A stretch of 64,000 bases of DNA. It comes from Kibdelosporangium banguiense. GTDB taxonomy: Bacteria > Actinomycetota > Actinomycetes > Mycobacteriales > Pseudonocardiaceae. Positions within the stretch are counted from its first letter, which is position 1. Each line of letters begins with the position of its first letter. Positions 33,684 to 45,403 of this stretch are shown piece by piece. Made by a program: the position numbers and the translations under genes. The stretch lies in the NCBI RefSeq assembly GCF_017876405.1, contig NZ_JAGINW010000001.1, positions 4,663,203 to 4,727,202 of the forward strand. Reading direction: 5' to 3'. The notes beneath the pieces are model-generated. The model saw only the letters and a list, made by a program, of their open reading frames with translations. It did not search any database and was not told the DNA's origin.

Positions 33684-34669
33684 GACCGGCTCCGGTTCAT
33701 CCGCAGCACCAGCAGGAAGAACGGCGCCCCAGTGAACGCCGTGACGACGCCGATCGGCAGTTCGGCCGGAGCCAGGATGGTCCGCGCGACCTCGTCGGCC
33801 GCGATCAGGAACGTCGCCCCACCGATAAGCGACAACGGCAGCACAACCCGGTAGCTCGCCCCCGCGATCAGCCGGACGACGTGCGGCACCACAATCCCCA
33901 CGAACCCGATCAAACCACTGACCGAGACAGCCGCCGCGGTCGCCAACGAAGCCGCGCCCAGCACCAGGAGCCGGACTCGCGCGGGCCGGATTCCGAGCGA
34001 GGCGGCCTCCTCATCCCCGACCGCCAACACGTCCAGCAAGCGGGCACACAGACACAGAACGACACTCGTCACGCCGATGTAGGGCAGGGTAAGCAGCACC
34101 TCCTGCCATCCAGTGGTGTTCAGCCCGCCGAGCATCCACTCGTACACCCGCTGGATCGTGTCGATGTTGACCTGCTGAACGAAGGTCTGGATCGCGGTGA
34201 GGAACGAGGCCACCGCGACCCCGGCGAGCAGCAGCGTCGCCGAGTTGCCGCGCCCGGCCGACTGGCTCAGCACCCACGACAGCCCGACTCCGCCCAAGGC
34301 TCCGACGAAAGCGGCCAGCGGCAACGGACTGATGCCCCAGCCGGCGACGCCAGGCGCACTGACCACAACGATGGTCGCGCCCAGCCCGGCTCCGGCTGCG
34401 GCCCCAAGCAGATACGGATCGGCCAGCGGATTGCGGAACACACCTTGGAACGCGGCCCCGGAGATGGCCAGGGCCGCGCCGACCAGCCCGGCGAGCACCA
34501 CCCGTGGGACCCGCAGGTACCAGAGGATCGCGGCCTCACGTTCGGACAACGGCGACACGCCACCGGTCAGCTGTGCCCAGATCTCCTGCAGGACCCGCTG
34601 GTACCCGAGCGAGGACACACCGACCAACGTGGACACGAACGCGGCCACGAGGAGGATCAGCAGGGCCAC
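33680..34669 (-). CDS. FecCD/BtuC-type importer permease
   Basis: A ~329-aa polytopic protein of the FecCD family with about ten helices. Text includes VPRVVLAGLVGAALAISGAAFQGVFRNPLADPYLLG (the family signature block), GNSATLLLAGVAVASFLTA and GLIGFVGIVVPHVVRLI. The exact start is uncertain: the frame is open well upstream into the binding-protein gene. GTG 34669 is chosen because it gives a normal length and begins at the first helix, but a slightly earlier non-standard start near the SBP stop (34696) is possible. Confidence 0.88.
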   Translation of the reverse strand: MALLILLVAAFVSTLVGVSSLGYQRVLQEIWAQLTGGVSPLSEREAAILWYLRVPRVVLAGLVGAALAISGAAFQGVFRNPLADPYLLGAAAGAGLGATIVVVSAPGVAGWGISPLPLAAFVGALGGVGLSWVLSQSAGRGNSATLLLAGVAVASFLTAIQTFVQQVNIDTIQRVYEWMLGGLNTTGWQEVLLTLPYIGVTSVVLCLCARLLDVLAVGDEEAASLGIRPARVRLLVLGAASLATAAAVSVSGLIGFVGIVVPHVVRLIAGASYRVVLPLSLIGGATFLIAADEVARTILAPAELPIGVVTAFTGAPFFLLVLRMNRSRS

Positions 34670-34695
34670 CGCCAGCGCACGGGCGGACAGACGGT

Positions 34696-35622
34696 TCAGC
34701 CCTTCACCGCTTCCGACACCTGCCGCACAAGGTCCACGACCCTTGGGCCCCAACGGGATGCGATGTCGTCGTCCAGCGCGATCACGCGGTTGTTCTGCAC
34801 CGCGCTCAGCGTCTGCCACTGTGGCCGGGCGCGGACGGTGTCGGCGGACTGGGCGCAGCATTTGGTGTCCGAAAGGAAGATCAGGTCGGGGTTGGCCTGG
34901 AACAGCGCCTGCTGGCCGAGCTGGGGATAGCCGCCGGCGGCCGGGGTGTCCGCCGGGTCGGCGACGTTCTGCAGGCCGAACAGGCCGTAGACGCGGCCGA
35001 TGAACGTGCTGGAGGTCGCGGTGAACAGGTCCGGGCCGAGCTCGTGGTAGTACTTCAGCGGCTTGCGCGGCGTCCCGTCGACGATTTTCTTGATCTCGTC
35101 ACGGGCCTGGCGGACCACGTCGTCGGCTTTGGACACCTGGCCGGTCGCCCGGCCGAGCAGTGTCCACTGTGCATACGCCTCGTCGAGGTTCTTGGCCGTG
35201 GGCAGCAGAAGCACCGGGATCTTGACAGCGGTCAGCCCGCCGACGACGTCGTTGAGGTCACCCGCGACGACGACCAGGTCGGGATTGTGCCGGGTGATGG
35301 CCTCGACGTTCGGCTTGAAGCCGGACAGCGCCGTCTTCGGTGCCTCCGGCGGGAAGTTCGACTGGTCGTCCACCGCGGCTACTTGTTTACCCGCTCCGAT
35401 GGCGAACAAAACCTCGGTGGCGGTCGGGCTCAGCGAGACGATCCGGGACGGCTGCCGTTCGATTGCGACTTGCTTACCGTCGGGTGCCGTCAGCGTCGCC
35501 GGGAACGCCGGCTGCGACGCGGGCGGCGGGGTGGCCGGTTGCTCTCTGGTGGCGCATGCGACCTGCATGAACACGAAGAGCAACGACAACGATAACGCCG
35601 CGAACCGGCCGCGAGAGGTCAT
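34696..35622 (-). CDS. Importer substrate-binding protein (FecB/BtuF type)
   Basis: A 308-aa periplasmic-type binding protein of type-II importers. It has an N-terminal hydrophobic segment ending FMQVAC (a slightly atypical lipobox), then RIVSLSPTATEVLFAIGAGKQVAAVDD (the family block), NPDLVVVAG, and KLLFLS-like DLIFLSDTKCCAQSADTV. The ligand could be cobalamin or a ferric siderophore; sequence alone does not decide. ATG 35622 is chosen. The gene is divergent from gltB, and I see no B12-riboswitch hallmark in the 266-nt gap. Confidence 0.87.
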   Translation of the reverse strand: MTSRGRFAALSLSLLFVFMQVACATREQPATPPPASQPAFPATLTAPDGKQVAIERQPSRIVSLSPTATEVLFAIGAGKQVAAVDDQSNFPPEAPKTALSGFKPNVEAITRHNPDLVVVAGDLNDVVGGLTAVKIPVLLLPTAKNLDEAYAQWTLLGRATGQVSKADDVVRQARDEIKKIVDGTPRKPLKYYHELGPDLFTATSSTFIGRVYGLFGLQNVADPADTPAAGGYPQLGQQALFQANPDLIFLSDTKCCAQSADTVRARPQWQTLSAVQNNRVIALDDDIASRWGPRVVDLVRQVSEAVKG

Positions 35623-35888
35623 TGCAGGCACGCTACCAGGTACTTTGTGCTGTTTCGCGGTAACCCGTACGTCGGTTATGCTGGGTTGGACAGACGAAGC
35701 TGCAGGCGTCCGGCGATGTATCGTCGCAGCCGGTCAAATCGTTACCTGGGCTGACGGATTTCACTCCGCAAGAGTGTTTTTTGCGTTTCGCGGCTGTTAA
35801 GGTCACGTCAACTAAGCGGGCCATCGGCGTCCCGCGCCCAGAGGAAAAGCAAACACCTGAGCGCGAGGACGACGAGGGAGGTCTGCTC

Positions 35889-38800
35889 ATGATCTTCTCC
35901 GCCATCCCGGGTCCCCAGGGCCTGTACGACCCCACCACAGAGCAGGATTCCTGCGGTGTGGCCATGGTCGCGGACATCCGCGGCCGCCGGTCGCACGGCA
36001 TCGTGACGGATGGTCTGACGGCACTGGCGAACCTGGAGCACCGCGGCGCCGCGGGAGCGGAACCGACCAGCGGCGACGGCGCCGGTATCCTGGTCCAGCT
36101 ACCCGATCGGCTGCTGCGTGCGGTGGCCGGCTTCGATCTGCCACCGGCCGGTCTGTACGCCGCCGGAATCGCCTTCCTGCCTGCCGATGAATCGCAGCGG
36201 GCCGACGCCATGGCGCTGGCCGGCCGGATCGCCGGCGAGGAAGGCCTGGACGTGCTGGGCTGGCGGGATGTCCCGATCGCCCCGGACGCGGCCGACGTGG
36301 GCCCGACAGCGAAGTCGGTGATGCCCCATTTCGCCATGCTCTTCGTTGCCGGGCAAGAGGATCAGGCCGGCTGGGTGCCGTCGGGCGTCGAGCTCGACCG
36401 GCTGGCGTTCGCGCTGCGCAAGCGCGCGGAGCACGAGAGCCGGGCCGCCGGGCACGGCCTGTACTTCCCGTCACTGTCGGCACGCACGATGGTCTACAAG
36501 GGAATGCTCACCACCGAGCAGTTGCCCAGGTTCTTTCCCGACCTGACCGATGACCGGTTGGAAAGCGCCATCGCTTTGGTGCACAGCCGGTTCTCCACGA
36601 ACACGTTCCCGTCCTGGCCGCTGGCGCACCCGTTCCGCTACGTCGCGCACAACGGCGAGATCAACACGGTTCGCGGCAACCGCAACCGGATGCGGGCCCG
36701 TGAGGCGCTGCTGGAGTCGAATCTGATCCCCGGTGATCTGGCCCGGCTGTTCCCGATCGTCGACCCGGACGGCTCGGACTCCGCCTCCTTCGACGAGGTC
36801 CTCGAGCTGTTGCACCTGGGCGGCCGTAGCCTGCCGCACGCGGTGCTGATGATGATCCCGGAGGCGTGGGAGAACCACGCCACAATGGACCCTGCCCGGC
36901 GTGCCTTCTACCAGTTCCACGCCAGTGTCATGGAACCGTGGGACGGCCCCGCCTGCGTGACCTTCACCGACGGCACGCTTGTCGGCGCCGTGCTCGACCG
37001 CAACGGCCTGCGCCCGGCCCGCTGGTGGCGGACCGCTGACGACCGGGTCGTGCTGGCCAGCGAGACCGGCGTGCTCGATGTCCCGCCTGGCGAGATCGTG
37101 GCCAAGGGGCGGCTGCAGCCCGGCCGGATGTTCCTTGTGGACACCGACGCCGGCCGGATCGTCGGCGACGACGAGATCAAGTCCGAGCTGGCCGGCCACC
37201 TGCCGTACGACGAGTGGCTGCACGCGGGCCTGCTCGAGCTGTCGGACCTGCCCAACCGCGAGCACGTGGTGCAGACCCACGAGTCGGTCCTGCGCCGCCA
37301 GCTGACCTTCGGCTACACCGAGGAAGAGCTCAAGATCCTGCTCACCCCGATGTCGGTGAAGGGCGCCGAGCCGATCGGCTCGATGGGCACCGACACCCCG
37401 CCTGCCGCGCTGTCGCAGCGGGCCCGGCTGCTCTACGACTACTTCAAGCAGAACTTCGCCCAGGTCACCAACCCGCCGCTGGACGCGATCCGTGAGGAGA
37501 TCGTCACCTCGGTGTCCCGGATCATGGGCCCGGAGCAGAACCTGCTCGACCCCGGCCCGCGGACCTGCCGGCACATCCAGCTGCACTACCCGGTCATCGA
37601 CAACGATGAACTGGCCAAGCTGATCCACATCAACGACGATGGGGATCTGCCTGGCTTCGCCTGCACTGTCCTGTCCGGACTGTACGAGGTGGATGGTGGC
37701 GGCCGGGCGCTGGCGGCGGCGATCGAGCGGGTCCGCCGCGAGGCGTCCGAGGCGATCGCGGCCGGCGCCCGCACGCTGGTGCTCTCCGACCGGGACTCCG
37801 ACCACCGGATGGCGCCGATCCCGTCGCTGCTGCTGGTCTCCTCCGTGCACCACCACCTGGTGCGCACGAAGGAGCGGCTGCGCGTGGCCCTCGTGGTGGA
37901 GAGCGGCGACGCACGCGAAGTGCACCACGTCGCGCTGCTGCTGGGTTACGGCGCCGCCGCGGTGAACCCGTACCTGGCCTTCGAGTCCATTGAGGACCTG
38001 ATCAGCCGGGGCGCGATCACCGGGATCGAGCCGCGGGTGGCGATCCGCAACTACGTCAACGCGCTCGTCAAGGGCGTACTGAAGATCATGTCCAAGATGG
38101 GCATCTCGACCGTGGGCGCGTACACCGCAGCCCAGGTCTTCGAGGCGTTCGGCCTGGCCAACGACGTCCTGGCCGAATATTTCACCGGTACCTCGTCCAA
38201 GCTCGGCGGCGTCGGGCTGGACGTGATCGCCGAAGAGGCGGCGCAGCGGCACCGCCGGGCGCACCCGGACAACCCGACCGACCGCGTGCACCGGCGCCTG
38301 GACAGCGGTGGAGAGTACGCCTACCGCCGCGACGGCGAGCTCCACCTGTTCACGCCGGAGACCGTGTTCCTGTTGCAGCACGCGACCAAGACACGCAGCG
38401 ACGAGGTCTACCGCAAGTACGTCGCCGAAGTCGAGCGGCTCAACCGTGACGGCGGTGCCCTGCGCGGGCTTTTCAAGCTGCGCGTGGGCGACCGGCCGTC
38501 GATCCCGCTGGACGAGGTCGAGCCGGTCGAGGCGATTCTCAAGCGCTTCAACACCGGTGCGATGTCCTACGGCTCGATCTCCGCCGAGGCGCACGAGACG
38601 CTGGCGATCGCGATGAACCGCATCGGCGGCCGGTCGAACACGGGCGAGGGCGGCGAGGACCCGCAGCGGCTGTACGACCCCGAGCGCCGCTCGGCGATCA
38701 AGCAGGTCGCAAGTGGACGGTTCGGTGTCACGAGCGAGTACCTGGTCAACGCCGACGACATCCAGATCAAGATGGCGCAGGGTGCCAAGCCGGGTGAAGG

Positions 38801-40434
38801 CGGCCAGCTGCCGCCCAACAAGGTGTACCCGTGGATCGCGCGTACGCGGCACTCCACCGCAGGTGTGGGGCTCATTTCACCGCCGCCGCACCACGACATC
38901 TACTCGATCGAGGATCTGGCGCAGCTGATCCACGACCTGAAGAACGCCAACGACCGCGCCCGGATCCACGTCAAGCTGGTGAGCGAACTGGGCGTCGGCA
39001 CGGTCGCGACCGGCGTCGCCAAGGCCCACGCCGATGTGGTCCTGATCTCCGGGCACGACGGCGGCACGGGCGCGTCCCCGCTGAACTCGTTGAAGCACGC
39101 GGGAACGCCGTGGGAGATCGGCCTCGCCGAGACCCACCAGACGTTGATGATCAACGGTCTGCGCGACCGGATCACCGTGCAGGTGGACGGCGCCATGAAG
39201 ACCGGTCGTGACGTGGTGGTCGCCGCGCTCCTCGGCGCCGAGGAGTTCGGTTTCGCCACCGCGCCGCTGGTCGTCGAGGGCTGCGTGATGATGCGGGTGT
39301 GTCACCTCGACACGTGCCCGGTGGGTATCGCGACGCAGAACCCCGTGCTGCGCAAGCGGTACACCGGTCAGGCCGACCACGTGGTGAACTACTTCCACTT
39401 CGTGGCCAACGAGGCCCGCGAACTGCTGGCGGAGCTGGGTTTCCGGACCATCGACGAGGCCGTCGGGCACGCCGAGATGCTGGACGTCGACAAGGCCGTC
39501 GAGCACTGGAAGGCCCAGGGCCTCAACCTGGCTCCGGTGTTCGAGGTCCCGGAAAACCGTTACGGCACGGCCCGCCGCAAGGTGCGCGAGCAGGACCACG
39601 GCCTGGCGCACGCGCTCGACCGCACCCTGATCCAGCTGTCCGAGGCAGCGCTGGAAGACGCGCACCCACTGAAGCTGGAACTGCCGGTCCGCAACGTGAA
39701 CCGGACCGTCGGCACGCTGCTGGGCTCGGAGGTCACGCGGCGCTACGGCGGCGATGGCCTGCCGGACAACACGATCAACGTGACGCTGAGCGGGTCCGCG
39801 GGTCAGTCGCTGGGTGCCTTCCTGCCCGGCGGGATCACGCTGGATCTCGTCGGCGACGCGAACGACTACGTCGGCAAAGGCCTGTCCGGCGGGCGGATCA
39901 TCGTCCGTCCGCACCCGGACGCGCCGTTCGCCGCCGAGGCGCAGGTGATCGCGGGCAACGTGATCGGCTACGGCGCCACCTCAGGCGAGATATTCCTGCG
40001 CGGCCGAGTCGGTGAACGGTTCGGCGTGCGCAACTCGGGCGCGGTGATCGTCGCCGAAGGCGTCGGCGATCACGCGTTCGAGTACATGACCGGTGGCCGT
40101 GCCGTGGTGCTCGGCCCGACTGGCCGCAACCTCGCGGCCGGAATGTCCGGTGGTATCGCGTACGTTCTCGACCTGCAGCCCGCGCTGGTCAACACCGACA
40201 TGGTGGACCTGCAGCGACTGCACGCCGAGGATCTTGAGTGGCTGCGTGGAGTCGTTGAACGGCACCACAAACTGACCGGCTCGGCCGTGGCCGCGTCGCT
40301 GCTCGGCGACTGGACACGGCGCGCGGGTGTGTTCACCAAGGTGATGCCGCGCGACTATCAGCGAGTGTTGGAGGCCATGCGGCTTGCCCGTGCCGAAGGC
40401 CGTGACGTCGACGAGGCAGTGATGGAGGCGTCCC

Positions 40435-40442
<8 letters not shown>
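35889..40442 (+). CDS. gltB: Glutamate synthase large subunit
   Basis: A 1517-aa enzyme forming glutamate from 2-oxoglutarate and glutamine. ATG 35889 follows GGGAGG at good spacing. The N-terminal class-II amidotransferase domain has its catalytic Cys in EQDSCGVAMVADI (about residue 22), so a short propeptide is cleaved. A central domain precedes the FMN/synthase domain with AQGAKPGEGGQLPPNKV and SGHDGGTGASPL. The 3Fe-4S cysteines are in RVCHLDTCPVGIATQNP (about residue 1137). The C-terminal GxGxG beta-helix (YVGKGLSGGRIIV) completes it. It overlaps gltD by 8 nt. Confidence 0.97.
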
Positions 40443-41946
<1,504 letters not shown>

Positions 41947-42448
41947 CAGCGTTGGCCTGGCGGGCACTAGTCGCTGACCACGACAGCCGACACGAGGCCG
42001 TCAAGGTCGAGCGAGACAACTTGGGCCGTCGCTGCAGCGGCCACGATGTCCATGAACATGTGGAGGCGTGCGCCCTGGCAGAGCATGAACACGCCGCGAC
42101 TGACGCGGCCTCCGAATCCCTGATCTCCGAAGGCTTGAACTACGAAACGGACAGCTGGCACCGCAGCGGAGCGAGGGCTGCTCTTTCCACGCGTGCTCCG
42201 AGGAACGTGCCGAGCGGCATCCCGATGGAACAGTCGGAGAAGATGGCGAAGGAACTGTCGGATCTGTGCCCTGAGCCCAACAGGCTGGAGTTCCGGTTCA
42301 CCATGGCGGGCGACCTCCGATGTGCTGAAGCGATGAACTGAGCCTGGAAACCACCGGCAGCTGAGGCGTGACCAAACACGGTATGGTGACCGCTGGCTGG
42401 CGGTCAGTTTCCGATAGCGGCACTGGCATTTGTCCAGCGAAGGAGGGG
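41947..42448. other. About 500 nt without a convincing gene
   Basis: Open frames exist on both strands but none has a good start, family text or consistent codon use. The most protein-like piece is on the minus strand ending at 41967 (GRVSRGVFMLCQGARLH then VSLDLDGLVSAVVVSD). It runs into Arg/Ser-rich nonsense upstream, so it may be the tail of a decayed gene. I cannot assign it. Confidence 0.4.
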
Positions 42449-42646
42449 ATGGCTTCCAGGCGTGTCCCGCGGCTGACACCTGTGCGCCTACTGATTCTCG
42501 CCGCATGTGTAGGCGTTGCGACAACGGTCGACCTCGTGATAAGAGGTTGGATAGGCCCAGGACTCGCCGGTGGGCTGGTGGTGTTCCTCGGAATGGAGTT
42601 CGCCAGGCGGTGGCGGCGTCAGGGCGCGGAACACGAGAACAAATGA
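42449..42646 (+). CDS. Small two-helix membrane protein
   Basis: A 65-aa product with a basic N-terminus (MASRRVPRLTPVR), two hydrophobic segments (LLILAACVGVATTVDLVI and GPGLAGGLVVFLGMEFA) and a basic C-terminus. AGGAGGGG lies directly before the ATG, a strong but closely spaced ribosome binding site; an in-frame GTG at 42368 would give 92 aa. Function is unknown. The small ORF at 42654 follows within 8 nt. Confidence 0.5.
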   Translation: MASRRVPRLTPVRLLILAACVGVATTVDLVIRGWIGPGLAGGLVVFLGMEFARRWRRQGAEHENK

Positions 42647-42653
42647 TGGCGGC

Positions 42654-42863
42654 ATGAGTGAATCGCCTGGTCAACCTCTCAATCCCGCCAGAACGGCTCT
42701 TGGTATCCCGGGCACCAGGAGCCGGTTTGTCTGTTCAACGGTTGAACTGGTCGATGGCAAGAATCAGTATCTCCTGGTAGAGCCGGAGAACGCACTGAAG
42801 TATGTGCGCAGTCAGGCCGGCACTACGCCACATCTTGTGTGGGCAACACCAGCGGTATGCTAA
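42654..42863 (+). CDS. Small hypothetical protein
   Basis: A 69-aa soluble product beginning MSESPGQPLNPARTALG, with a plausible beta-rich stretch RFVCSTVELVDGKNQYLLVE. The start is ATG 42654, 8 nt after the previous small membrane ORF, so the two could be a small operon. There is no recognised domain. Support comes only from codon use and position. Confidence 0.4.
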   Translation: MSESPGQPLNPARTALGIPGTRSRFVCSTVELVDGKNQYLLVEPENALKYVRSQAGTTPHLVWATPAVC

Positions 42864-42870
42864 CAACTAT

Positions 42871-42885
42871 GTCCACTATGGACAT
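42871..42885 (+). repeat. 15-bp repeat copy A (GTCCACTATGGACAT)
   Basis: An exact 15-mer whose reverse complement occurs at 45389-45403. The pair flanks a 2.5-kb segment with the MIO-lyase homolog and the secreted protein. The core GTCCA-N3-TGGAC is itself palindromic. Confidence 0.5.
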
Positions 42886-42956
42886 GTCTGGACGGGTGGC
42901 GCCTGTCACGGTGGTATAGCGCGACGTGAGTTGACGTGAGGCGCACAATCTGGGGT

Positions 42957-44396
42957 ATGGCTCAGATTGTCCTGAATGGTGCGTCGTTGCGGTGTGACGA
43001 TGTGGTTCGATTCGCGGCTGGTGATGTGAAGGTCGGTGTTGACCCTGCGTCACTGGATGCGGCCGAAGCGGCCTGGAAGTTGCAGCGTGAAGCCGTCGCG
43101 CGCCGGGCGGTCTACGGGCGTACGACTGGTGTCGGGGCGAACAAAACCGTTCTGACTGAGGGTGGCGCTGAGGATGGGCTGCGGCTGATGCGCAGCCATG
43201 CCGGCGGTGTCGGCGAGCTGATGCCTCCGGAACTGGTGCGGGCGATGTTGCTGGTGCGGTTGAACCAGCTTGCGGCTGGGCGGTCCGGTGTTCATCCGCG
43301 GCTGCTTGTGGCTATCGCGGATGCGCTCAATATGGGGGCTTTGCCCGCTGTGCACCGGATTGGGGCGATCGGTACGGGCGATCTCACGGCGTTGGCTGAG
43401 ACTGCCATGACCTTGGTGGGGGAGCGGCCGTGGGCGGTGGGGGAGCTGGCGCCGGTCGAGTTCGGGGCCGGTGAGGCCCTGGGGTTCATGAGCAGCAACT
43501 CCGCGACGCTGGCCGAAGCTGTTCTGGTCACTGTGGAGCTTCGGGAACTGTTGCGTGCCAGTCACACTGTGGCTGCTTTGTCGTACATCGCGCTCGGTGG
43601 GTCGCCTGAGCCCTACGCGACGACTGTCCACAATGCAAAGCCGCATCCTGGGCAGGTTTACTGCGCGGCTGAGATGCGTCGGTTGCTTGGTATGACTGCT
43701 GTTCCTATGCCGGGGCGTCGTATCCAGGATCCCTATGGGCTGCGGGCTTTTCCTCAGGTGCAAGGGCCTGCGCTGGATGCTGTCCGGTCGCTGGAGACCG
43801 TACTCACCACTGAGATCAACGCCAGCACTGAGAATCCCATGATCTCGGTGGAGGACAACGATGTCTATCACAACGCCCACTTCCACACGGCTTATGTGGC
43901 TGTGGGTCTGGACACGGCCCGGGCGACTGTGCACCATGTGGCCGAACTTTCAGCGGCTCGGCTCGGCGATCTGGTCGAACCGGATCAAACGGATCTACCG
44001 GCATTTCTGGCCTCCGGGCCACCCGGGAGTTCCGGCGTGATGATCCTGGAGTACGTCGCCCACGACGCGCTCGCCCAATTGCGGCAGGCGGCGTTGCCGG
44101 TGACTTTGGGTTCCGCGGTGGTTTCCCGTGGTCTTGAGGACCATGCTTCGTTCTCGACCCAGGCCGCACGGCAGGCGGGAACTGTGGCTGCCGCATATCG
44201 GGTTGTTCTCGGGTGCGAACTCGTGGCCGCGGTGCGGGCTTTGCGGATGCGGGCCGCGGATCTGGTCGATGTCCCGGTTCGCGAGGCATATGAGCAGATG
44301 GCCGCGGTGCTCGATCCCAGCATGGCCGACCGTTCGCTCACCACGGATGTCGAGCTCGCGGCGACGATGCTGACTGCTTTGTCCAGAGTGGACTGA
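42957..44396 (+). CDS. Aromatic amino acid ammonia-lyase/aminomutase family protein with variant MIO motif
   Basis: A 479-aa member of the HAL/PAL/TAL family. It has the catalytic Tyr loop AVYGRTTGVGANKTVL (about residue 55), GALPAVHRIGAIGTGDLTALAE (about residue 135), SSNSATLAEAVL, and NASTENPMI with Glu where Asp is usual. The MIO-forming tripeptide, normally Ala-Ser-Gly in GSVGASGDL, aligns with Gly-Thr-Gly here, so the electrophilic cofactor may form differently or not at all. ATG 42957 is chosen over GTG 42936. The gene is not next to hut genes, so histidine degradation is unlikely to be its role. Confidence 0.8.
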   Translation: MAQIVLNGASLRCDDVVRFAAGDVKVGVDPASLDAAEAAWKLQREAVARRAVYGRTTGVGANKTVLTEGGAEDGLRLMRSHAGGVGELMPPELVRAMLLVRLNQLAAGRSGVHPRLLVAIADALNMGALPAVHRIGAIGTGDLTALAETAMTLVGERPWAVGELAPVEFGAGEALGFMSSNSATLAEAVLVTVELRELLRASHTVAALSYIALGGSPEPYATTVHNAKPHPGQVYCAAEMRRLLGMTAVPMPGRRIQDPYGLRAFPQVQGPALDAVRSLETVLTTEINASTENPMISVEDNDVYHNAHFHTAYVAVGLDTARATVHHVAELSAARLGDLVEPDQTDLPAFLASGPPGSSGVMILEYVAHDALAQLRQAALPVTLGSAVVSRGLEDHASFSTQAARQAGTVAAAYRVVLGCELVAAVRALRMRAADLVDVPVREAYEQMAAVLDPSMADRSLTTDVELAATMLTALSRVD

Positions 44397-44597
44397 CTGG
44401 CGCCCTGTCATCGGAACATCCCTCCTCAGAGCCGATGCGGCAGTCGGACCAACGCCCTGACACGTGCCTTGACAACATCAACAACCCTCAAGAGGATCGG
44501 AGTTCCAAGGCAACCTGTCCTCCGCGAGAGGTCAAGATCTGCTTGCCTGTCCGGGGGAATTCATTTTCTGGGGAGCCTTTCATCACTGGAGGGGTAG

Positions 44598-45383
44598 TTG
44601 AAACTCACTCGAACACTGGTCCTGACGCTGGCCACGGCCACCGGACTCAGCCTCGCTTCGGGGATCGCAGGCGCTGAGAGCGACGGCTGGATCCACTATC
44701 GCGTCCCGGTGCTCGCAGATGCCCAGCAAGTCACCATTCAGGGCGCGCTCAACGAGCGGGGCGTGTGCGAGATCCCGATGAGCTCCGAGCTCTCGCCGAC
44801 GACTGAAACGGCGAGCATCGACGAGATCGCGCACAACCCGGACACCTGCACGTCCAAGGTCCTGGTCAGCTCGACCGAGGTCGCTGACGAGGCAGAGAGC
44901 GACACTGACAAGAGCGAAGGCGCCGCGACGCCCCAGTTGAGCGCGGGAGTGGCCGGCGACGCGAACATCCAGGCCGTCACGAGGTCACGCGGCTACTACA
45001 AGAGCTACTACGAGGACCCGGTCCAGCTGGACGTCAACTCGGTGTCCAACTGGACGGAGTGGAGCTGGAACGGCTCGTCCGTCCTGAGCTCCCCTGGCCC
45101 CACCGGCGGCTACAACTACGGCTGGTACTCGCCGTCCGGCTGGAGCAAGAAGGAGAACAACTGGACCAACACGTACACGAGCGCCCAGACGTCGGTCAGC
45201 TCGTACGTGCACTACCGCAACGGTAGTTTCTGCGCCACGATCGACACACACACTTACTACAACCGCAACAACGTGCACGGTCGTAAGAACGGGGTCCTGG
45301 CCGGCAACGTTAGCGCCGAGAAGTCCGGCGGCTGCACCCGTCTGCTTTCGTTCCACACCAAGATCAAGCGCACCAAGAACTGA
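44598..45383 (+). CDS. Secreted protein of unknown function
   Basis: A 261-aa exported protein. TTG 44598 is preceded by GGAGG at 5-nt spacing. A signal peptide (TLVLTLATATGLSLASGIAGAES) is followed by an acidic Ser/Thr-rich linker (to about residue 130) and a C-terminal domain rich in Tyr, Trp, Asn and Ser (YYKSYYEDPVQLD, WTEWSWNGSS, YNYGWYSPSGW), likely a beta-sandwich. Four cysteines could form disulfides. No catalytic motif is recognised. Confidence 0.7.
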   Translation: MKLTRTLVLTLATATGLSLASGIAGAESDGWIHYRVPVLADAQQVTIQGALNERGVCEIPMSSELSPTTETASIDEIAHNPDTCTSKVLVSSTEVADEAESDTDKSEGAATPQLSAGVAGDANIQAVTRSRGYYKSYYEDPVQLDVNSVSNWTEWSWNGSSVLSSPGPTGGYNYGWYSPSGWSKKENNWTNTYTSAQTSVSSYVHYRNGSFCATIDTHTYYNRNNVHGRKNGVLAGNVSAEKSGGCTRLLSFHTKIKRTKN

Positions 45384-45388
45384 CGTAG

Positions 45389-45403
45389 ATGTCCATAGTG
45401 GAC
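45389..45403 (-). repeat. 15-bp repeat copy B (inverted)
   Basis: ATGTCCATAGTGGAC is the exact reverse complement of the copy at 42871-42885. It lies just after the secreted-protein gene and touches the stop of the convergent GPP34 gene. Confidence 0.5.

Noticed and set aside
35623..35888. A cobalamin riboswitch upstream of the FecB/BtuF-type gene
   Set aside because: I looked for the GCCACTG-type B12 box and associated pairing and saw none. The ligand of the importer is therefore left open.
36471..38852. A 793-residue minus-strand open frame inside gltB
   Set aside because: It is fully antisense to well-conserved GltB domains and has no start signal or family text.
41967..42674. A 235-residue minus-strand ORF after gltD
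   Set aside because: The N-terminal two thirds is Arg/Ser/Pro-rich nonsense and overlaps the more plausible small membrane ORF. Only its last ~60 residues look protein-like, so at most it is a relic.
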